A stretch of DNA of 64,000 bases from Alcanivorax sp. GTDB taxonomy: Bacteria; Pseudomonadota; Gammaproteobacteria; Pseudomonadales; Alcanivoracaceae. Location: contig JAIUME010000003.1 in the NCBI GenBank assembly GCA_022565695.1, positions 269,209 to 333,208 of the forward strand, in the 5' to 3' direction. This document shows, in pieces, positions 59,203 to 64,000 of this stretch. The notes under the pieces are model-generated. The model was not told the origin of the DNA. It saw nothing but the letters and a program-made list of their open reading frames with translations, and made no database searches. A program made the translations under genes and the position numbers. Position 1 is the stretch's first letter. Each line of letters opens with the position of its first letter.

Positions 59203-60270
59203 GTGAATTCAGTCCAGCTGCGGCAGCTCCCGGCAAATCAGCCCGGTGTGCCGGCCATCTATCTTCTGTTGTTGTGCGACGTGGTCAAAAGCCTGGGTCT
59301 CGATGATCGCAAGATGATCGAAGGGCTCGGCGTGGACCGCGCCGGGTTGCTGGAAGGCCAGCGCCGGGTGTCATTGCAGATATGCCACACGGCCGCCTGC
59401 CGAGCGGTAGCGATGGCCGGGGATCAGGGCCTGGGGCTCGCCTACGCCCAGGCCCTGAATGTCACATTGCACGGCTCGCTGGGCATGATGGCGTTGTCCA
59501 GCCCGTCTATCAGTGCCGCGATGAACGCGGCAACGGAATACGTGACACTGCGCGCGCCATTCCTGTCGGTCACGCAGATTTTCGACGGCGATACCGCCGT
59601 GATCGACGTTGCAGCGCGCTGGAGCCTTGGTGAGCTTGACCGCTTTATCATGGAGGCGATGCTTGCCGGGCTGGCACATATGGCCGGGCAATTACTGGGC
59701 GCGCCACTCACCGGAGCGGAAATTCGATTGAGCGGGCCCTGCCCGGACTACGTCAGAGACGGGCAACTGGTCGGCGACAGCGGTTACCAGGTGCCGGTGC
59801 CCATCACCTACGGGCATGCCAGCTGCCAGTTGCGCGCGCCGGCGAGTTTGCTGGAAGAAGCGCCCAGACTGGCGAACCCGACGGTGGCAGCGCTGGCGCG
59901 GGAGCAGTGCGAACAGGAATTCCGGCAATTGTTTGCCGAGCAGTCCCAGCCCCCCGGCATGGTGGAGCGCATCACCGGGATGTTACGAGACTGGCCGGAG
60001 AGTCAGGCATTGCCGTCTCAGGATGAGGTCGCCGCGCTATTGCATACCTCCACCAGCACACTGAAGCGGCGGTTGCGGGAAGAGGGCAGTAATTACCGGG
60101 ACCTGATGGAAGTGCTGCAGTCCGAACGTGCGCGCCTGCTGCTGGAGAACAGTCGCCTGGGCATTAGCGAAGTGGCGTGGCGGCTGGGTTACAACGATGT
60201 CTCGAATTTTTCCCGCGCTTTCCGCCGCTGGACCGGGAAGACCCCGCGCCAGTGGCGCGGGGGTGCATAA
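59203..60270 (+). CDS. AraC-family transcriptional regulator
   Basis: A 355-residue regulator with an N-terminal arabinose-binding-type domain (about 20-210) and the C-terminal AraC helix-turn-helix pair (about 262-350, PSQDEVAALLHTSTSTLKRRLREEGSNYRDLMEVLQSERARLLLENS, RLGYNDVSNFSRAFRRWTGKTPRQW). The start is GTG 59203, with AGAGGGAGG (59184-59192) upstream. It is divergent from the metal-dependent hydrolase and convergent with the second hydrolase. Its own 3-prime end contains a perfect GC hairpin. Confidence 0.93.
   Translation: MNSVQLRQLPANQPGVPAIYLLLLCDVVKSLGLDDRKMIEGLGVDRAGLLEGQRRVSLQICHTAACRAVAMAGDQGLGLAYAQALNVTLHGSLGMMALSSPSISAAMNAATEYVTLRAPFLSVTQIFDGDTAVIDVAARWSLGELDRFIMEAMLAGLAHMAGQLLGAPLTGAEIRLSGPCPDYVRDGQLVGDSGYQVPVPITYGHASCQLRAPASLLEEAPRLANPTVAALAREQCEQEFRQLFAEQSQPPGMVERITGMLRDWPESQALPSQDEVAALLHTSTSTLKRRLREEGSNYRDLMEVLQSERARLLLENSRLGISEVAWRLGYNDVSNFSRAFRRWTGKTPRQWRGGA
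60242..60262. terminator. GC hairpin inside the 3-prime end of the AraC gene
   Basis: CCCCGCGCC, loop AGT, GGCGCGGGG: a perfect 9-bp stem, ending eight bases before the AraC stop codon. There is no T-run, and it is within coding sequence (PRQWRGG), so the terminator role is only possible. Confidence 0.35.
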
Positions 60271-60274
60271 AGAG

Positions 60275-60302
60275 CGCATGTCAGGATACGCATGTCAGGA
60301 TA
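60275..60302 (+). repeat. 14-bp perfect tandem repeat at the convergent AraC/hydrolase junction
   Basis: cgcatgtcaggata at 60275-60288 and 60289-60302, identical. The second copy includes the stop codon of the minus-strand hydrolase (tca at 60295-60297). Confidence 0.9.
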
Positions 60303-61185
60303 AGTGAGCGATGAAGTCCTGCCAGGCGCTGAGCGTCGCTGCTGGCGCCTCCATGTGCGGGTAGTGGCCGATATCCGCCAGTTCACGAACGAAATGCTGC
60401 TCGCCCACCAGCTCCCTGAACCGCGCCACCATGTGCGCGCCGGACACGGGATCAGCGCTGCCGTTGATGACCGCAAGCGGTACCGATGTGTCTGTCAGTG
60501 CACCGACCCAGCGGCTGCGATATTGCCGTCTCTCGCGGATATAGCCAAGCAACGGTGGCAGGCAACGCAAGCCCTGATCGTGATTGACCAACTGCCAGAC
60601 GGCTTCCAGCTCTGCCTCGGAAGGTTGCGTGTGGCGACCGAACACGGAACAGAAGGTCGCCAGCAATTTGCCCCGTGTCGTCAGTCGAGCCAGTAACGGT
60701 CCCAGCGGCCCGGCCATCAGCTTCTGCATCGGTCGGGCAAGATGAGTTTCCGGGAACAGGCCGCCATTGAGCAGCGCCACCGACAGGTAACGCGATTGCG
60801 GTTGCGCGTTATCCCTGGCCAGCATTTCCTGCACCACGGTGTCGCCGTAATCATGGGCCAGCACATGGCACTCTTGAACATCGCAGTGCGCCAGCGTGGC
60901 TTCGACAATATTTGCCTGCTCGGCCATGTTGTAGCCATGCGGGTGCGGCTTGGCCGAAAACCCTAGGCCGAGAAGATCTGGCACCACCACGCGAAAGTCG
61001 CGACAGAGTTCATCCAGTATCAGATTGAAATCCCAGCTGGATGTGGGATAACCATGCACCAGCAGCAATACCGGCTTGTTGCTGGCCGCAGGATCTCTGC
61101 GCAGTGTATCGATGATGAAAATCTGATGCCCGTGCAGGGTGGCAAAGTGGCCCAGCTTGCGCCAGGCCTCCAGCGAATACTTCAT
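60295..61185 (-). CDS. Alpha/beta hydrolase with aspartate nucleophile (haloalkane dehalogenase / epoxide hydrolase-like, MEST-like)
   Basis: A 296-residue hydrolase. LLVHGYPTSSWDFNLILDEL (about 41-60), then HVLAHDYGDTVVQEML, where the nucleophile position of the elbow is Asp (about 113) rather than Ser; this is seen in haloalkane dehalogenases, epoxide hydrolases and the MEST group, to which the segment is most similar. An acid and His follow (VINGSADPVSG, ADIGHYPHMEAP). It should hydrolyse through an ester intermediate with water; substrate unknown. It lies 57 bases downstream of the amidohydrolase gene on the same strand. Confidence 0.88.
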   Translation of the reverse strand: MKYSLEAWRKLGHFATLHGHQIFIIDTLRRDPAASNKPVLLLVHGYPTSSWDFNLILDELCRDFRVVVPDLLGLGFSAKPHPHGYNMAEQANIVEATLAHCDVQECHVLAHDYGDTVVQEMLARDNAQPQSRYLSVALLNGGLFPETHLARPMQKLMAGPLGPLLARLTTRGKLLATFCSVFGRHTQPSEAELEAVWQLVNHDQGLRCLPPLLGYIRERRQYRSRWVGALTDTSVPLAVINGSADPVSGAHMVARFRELVGEQHFVRELADIGHYPHMEAPAATLSAWQDFIAHLS

Positions 61186-61194
61186 TGTGCAGCT

Positions 61195-61224
61195 CCCGCT
61201 ATTGTTGTGCCCGCTATTGTTGTG
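61195..61224 (+). repeat. 15-bp perfect tandem repeat upstream of the Asp-nucleophile hydrolase
   Basis: cccgctattgttgtg at 61195-61209 and 61210-61224, identical. It makes up half of the 57-base spacer between the amidohydrolase and hydrolase genes, just upstream of the hydrolase start codon. Confidence 0.9.
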
Positions 61225-61242
61225 ATTGGCGCTTTCATGACG

Positions 61243-62970
61243 TCAGCCGCGCAGTTGTGTGCGCAACAGCCGGCCAAAGGCCTGCTGGCCGGTCTGTGCA
61301 TGGGGGGTGCCGTTGTCCATGGTGACATGCCCGCTGACGATCACCTGACGTACGGCCTTGCCGGATTCGGACACCATGCGCATGGCATTATCGAAACCGG
61401 GGTCATTGGTTTCCTGCGGGCCGGTGAGGTCAGTGGCCAGTGCCGCCGGGTCGAGGATCATGATATCCGCCGGACGGCCCGGCGCGAGTTTCCCGGTGTC
61501 CAGCCCGAACCAGTCGGCCAGCTCGCCGGTGATGCGCCAGATCGCTTTCTCGACCGGCATGGCGTCGTCGTTGAGCATGGCATCACGCAAAAACCACAAA
61601 TGGGAATTCTGAAACGCCATGTTGCGATTGTGGGCGCCAGCATCGGAGAAGCCGAGCTGAATGTAAGGGTGTTTGAGATGCTGGCGCAGGTACGCGGGAC
61701 GGTCATTGGCGATCACCGTATGCCATCGAATGCTCTCGTCAAACTCGGCAATCAGGTTGATAAACGTATCGACGGCAGAGGTGCCACGTTCCCGGGCAAT
61801 ATCAGCGAAAGTACGATTGACCAGCTGGCCATCAGGGCAGGCGACAACGGTCATCAGCGACAGGTCTTTGTGGAAGCTGCTGTTGAATTTTTTCAGCCAC
61901 TCCTGACGCATTTGCGCGCGCCAGTCATTATCCCGATAAAGCGCTTCGCGCTGACTGCGTGTGTCCGCATTCATCAGGCAGGCGCTGGCGTGCATTTCCT
62001 CAAAAACCGGCGTGTTGCAGCCATCGCTCCACAGCTCGAACGGCACCGCCAGTGACTGGAAGCGCATGTCGCCGCGAAACAGACCGTTGATCACCGACGC
62101 CAGTCGTTGTGTCAGCGGGCCAAGACGACGATTGGCGGTGAAATCGAGACTGGTGAGCATCGACAGTTTCATCGGCTTGCGACGAATGCCGCTGCTCAAC
62201 ATGGCCAGCACCGGTATCAGATGTCGACGGCCAGCATCCGGCGTTGCCTGCATGACGCGCCCATGCTGGCGCAGTACGTCTGCCAGCAGGCGGAACTCGG
62301 CCATTGTGGCGTAATGCGACGGCGCGGAAGCACCGTTGTACTTGAAACCCTTCCAGCGATGCCATTGCAGCATATCCACACTCAGGCCGAGAAAGCCGGC
62401 GTCCAGCGCTTCGCTGAGCATGGTGCGCAGTGCATTCTTGTCGCCCCAGGTGAGCGTTGTCGGCGCCATGCATCGCTGTTTGCCGAGCACACCAAGGCGC
62501 AGATTCGAATGCCCCAGGAACGTGGCAACGTTGATACCCAGCGGCAGCTTTTCCAGATGTGCGTAGTACTCCGCCGGCGTGTTCCAGTCTTTTTTACTGA
62601 ACCAGCGCTCGAGAATATGCCGGGGCAGATTCTCGACCCGGGAAAACATGTCGGCAATGTCATCCGCATCACCCACCGCAGCCGAGAGGGAGCAGTTGCC
62701 GAAAATCACGGAGGTCACGCCGTGGCGCATGGATTCCGTCAGCGCCGGGTTATGCTCAATTTCGGCGTCATAGTGGGTGTGGATATCGATGGCGCCAGGC
62801 GCCACCCAACAGCCGCCGGCATCAATCTCGCGGCTGGCGCTGGCGGTACTGTTGGCTTCTATCGCCTCGATGCGCCCCCCGCGAATCACCAGATCGGCCT
62901 GGCGGGGTGGGGCGCCGGTACCGTCATAGACGGTGCCGTTGCGGATAATCAGGTCTGCTGCAGCGCTCAT
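61243..62970 (-). CDS. Amidohydrolase family protein, N-acyl-D-amino acid deacylase-like
   Basis: A 575-residue metal-dependent amidohydrolase. DLIIRNGTVYDGTGAPPRQADLVIRGGRIEAI opens the composite beta-sandwich, IDIHTHYDAEIEHNP (about 60-74) carries the first metal ligands, and the C-terminal LAPGRPADIMILDP closes the fold. The whole architecture fits the D-aminoacylase / N-acyl-D-glutamate deacylase group, though at 575 residues it is longer than the classic about 480-500, mostly around the middle. Substrate not predicted. The TetR regulator is divergent with a palindromic operator between. Confidence 0.88.
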   Translation of the reverse strand: MSAAADLIIRNGTVYDGTGAPPRQADLVIRGGRIEAIEANSTASASREIDAGGCWVAPGAIDIHTHYDAEIEHNPALTESMRHGVTSVIFGNCSLSAAVGDADDIADMFSRVENLPRHILERWFSKKDWNTPAEYYAHLEKLPLGINVATFLGHSNLRLGVLGKQRCMAPTTLTWGDKNALRTMLSEALDAGFLGLSVDMLQWHRWKGFKYNGASAPSHYATMAEFRLLADVLRQHGRVMQATPDAGRRHLIPVLAMLSSGIRRKPMKLSMLTSLDFTANRRLGPLTQRLASVINGLFRGDMRFQSLAVPFELWSDGCNTPVFEEMHASACLMNADTRSQREALYRDNDWRAQMRQEWLKKFNSSFHKDLSLMTVVACPDGQLVNRTFADIARERGTSAVDTFINLIAEFDESIRWHTVIANDRPAYLRQHLKHPYIQLGFSDAGAHNRNMAFQNSHLWFLRDAMLNDDAMPVEKAIWRITGELADWFGLDTGKLAPGRPADIMILDPAALATDLTGPQETNDPGFDNAMRMVSESGKAVRQVIVSGHVTMDNGTPHAQTGQQAFGRLLRTQLRG

Positions 62971-63051
62971 TCATACTCTCCCGGTCTCACCGGCTGTCAC
63001 CCCGGTGAAGCATTATTGATATTGTCACCAGCCCCATACTCCCCTGATAAT

Positions 63052-63067
63052 ACTAACGAACGTTAGT
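63052..63067. promoter_or_regulatory. Candidate TetR operator between amidohydrolase and tetR
   Basis: ACTAACGAACGTTAGT: 7-bp perfect inverted arms ACTAACG/CGTTAGT around AA. This TAACGnnCGTTA-type palindrome is typical of TetR-family operators. It is 82 bases from the amidohydrolase start and 75 bases from the tetR start, so both divergent promoters could be covered. Confidence 0.7.
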
Positions 63068-63142
63068 TCGTCAATGACATAGACGCTGAACCTGTGGGAA
63101 CAACTGCCAGGAGCAGGGCTGAGACCGTAGAAGGAGAAACAC

Positions 63143-63805
63143 GTGAAGCAGACCGGGGGCAGGATGAAAGACAGCCTGGACGATGCGGCAACGGGCCCAG
63201 GCAGGGCAGTGCCCGGCACCCGGGAACGGGTCCTGGATGCGGCCCTGATCTGCTTTGCCGAGCGCGGCTACGCCGCCACCAGCATGCGCGAGATCGCCCG
63301 GCAGGTGGGCATACAGGCGCCATCGCTGTACAACCACTTCGGCGGCAAGCGGGACATCCTGGCCGCGCTGCTGGAGCGCCTCGGCCCCGCCAGAATGACC
63401 CGCGCGCTGGCCGAGCTGCCGCACCCGGTCTCGGTGCAGACGTTGCATGAGGCGCTGTTGACGTTGCTGTTCCAGCTCTGGCGGGATGCAGATGAGAATC
63501 GGCTGATGCGCCTGTTCTGCGCGGAGGCGCTCCATGACCCGGCTATCGGCGCCATGCTGGAGCAGCAGGTATTCGTGCATGAGAAGGCGCGTCTGGCAGG
63601 GGCCATCAAGGGCCTGCTTGGTCCTGCTCCGCAGCATGAGGCGTTGGCAGAGACCTATGCTGCGCTGTGTATCGCGGTGGGCTTCGGCAAGCGCTTCCAG
63701 CTCCTGCTGGGTGAGGATGACCCGGCGCGGATCGATGCCATCTGTGATGAAGCCAGGGTGCTTTTCGCTGCGGTCGCAAGACTGTTGCCGGGGGATTCGC
63801 GTTAG
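63143..63805 (+). CDS. TetR-family transcriptional regulator
   Basis: A 220-residue regulator: TetR helix-turn-helix at about 26-72 (TRERVLDAALICFAERGYAATSMREIARQVGIQAPSLYNHFGGKRDILAALL), and a helical C-terminal ligand domain. The start is GTG 63143 behind AGGAG (63132-63136); an in-frame ATG at 63164 is an alternative. It is divergent from the amidohydrolase gene and most likely represses it and itself at the palindrome 63052-63067. Ligand unknown, perhaps an acyl-CoA or an aromatic acid. Confidence 0.93.
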   Translation: MKQTGGRMKDSLDDAATGPGRAVPGTRERVLDAALICFAERGYAATSMREIARQVGIQAPSLYNHFGGKRDILAALLERLGPARMTRALAELPHPVSVQTLHEALLTLLFQLWRDADENRLMRLFCAEALHDPAIGAMLEQQVFVHEKARLAGAIKGLLGPAPQHEALAETYAALCIAVGFGKRFQLLLGEDDPARIDAICDEARVLFAAVARLLPGDSR

Positions 63806-63902
63806 CGGTTGGCGTCGGTAGAAGATTCGTTGCGGGGTTGTGTGGAGGTTGTTTGGTTGGGGTATGTGTCATTCTTTGTTGTTCGGAGGTCATGGCCCAC
63901 GG

Positions 63903-64000
63903 GGGCGGGGACTGCCTTTCAGGACCCGCCGTGGACCCATCCATGGGGGCTTGTGTTCGACATCCTTGTCTCACACAGTCCTGAAAGGCAGTCCCCGCCC
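63903..64000. repeat. Long inverted-repeat intergenic element with nested hairpins
   Basis: A 23-bp arm at 63903-63925 (starting gggcggggactg) is perfectly repeated in inverted form at 63978-64000 (ending cagtccccgccc). The 52 bases between hold two small hairpins with the same centre: CCCAT-CC-ATGGG at about 63936-63947 and GACA-TCCT-TGTC at about 63959-63970, so both contain CATCC in the loop. The structure resembles the palindromic intergenic repeat elements with CATCC-centred hairpins seen in several gammaproteobacteria. The element could extend to the right beyond the window. It has no coding capacity. Confidence 0.85.

Overview
The window is a GC-rich, gene-dense chromosomal segment of a gammaproteobacterium. 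The best evidence is gene order: leuC-leuD-leuB-asd-usg-fimV-truA-trpF-trpB-trpA-accD-folC-dedD-cvpA-purF-metZ runs unbroken on the + strand, the arrangement known from Pseudomonas and Alcanivorax-type genomes. An Alcanivorax-like marine bacterium is my best guess (FadL-type porin, several alpha/beta hydrolases, acyl-CoA-binding protein, SelD fusion), but the species cannot be proven from this sequence alone. I see no rRNA, tRNA, CRISPR array, prophage or transposase.

Layout. 0-5 kb: edge of a probable histidine phosphatase, EVE-domain protein, prmB, aroC, an MFS transporter, a phospholipase D/cardiolipin synthase-like protein. 5-11 kb: FadL-type outer-membrane channel, glutathione-dependent formaldehyde detoxification (frmA, fghA), sseB-like gene, LysR regulator. 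11-30 kb: the conserved amino-acid, fatty-acid, folate and purine block, with FimV. 30-34 kb: MoxR / DUF58 / transglutaminase (TgpA) operon. 34-39 kb: TolC-family protein, ppnP, hrpB, AraC regulator. 39-46 kb: an accessory exported-protein module, made of a parallel beta-helix lipoprotein, two tandem paralogous diheme cytochrome c lipoproteins, an unrecognised exported helical protein and a pectinacetylesterase-family enzyme. 46-48 kb: acyltransferase plus acyl-CoA-binding protein, MerR regulator. 48-57 kb: a selenium operon (selU, PhnD/C/E-like ABC transporter, oxidoreductase-SelD fusion) preceded by a YgiQ radical SAM gene. 57-64 kb: alpha/beta hydrolases, a metal-dependent hydrolase, an amidohydrolase and their AraC and TetR regulators, ending in a long inverted-repeat element.

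How they work together. The central block supplies leucine, lysine/threonine/methionine precursors, tryptophan, malonyl-CoA, folate and IMP. The selenium genes form a self-contained route: uptake of a selenium oxyanion (inferred), activation to selenophosphate by SelD, and use in 2-selenouridine of tRNA by SelU. No selA or selB is visible here. The 39-46 kb module looks like an exported redox or polysaccharide-related system of unknown function.

A feature that cuts across the whole window is an unusual number of short tandem duplications (units of 7-21 bp, 2-5 copies, unrelated sequences) placed at gene junctions. In leuB, the TolC-family gene and folC they duplicate the start codon itself, and folC also carries an in-frame 21-bp minisatellite.
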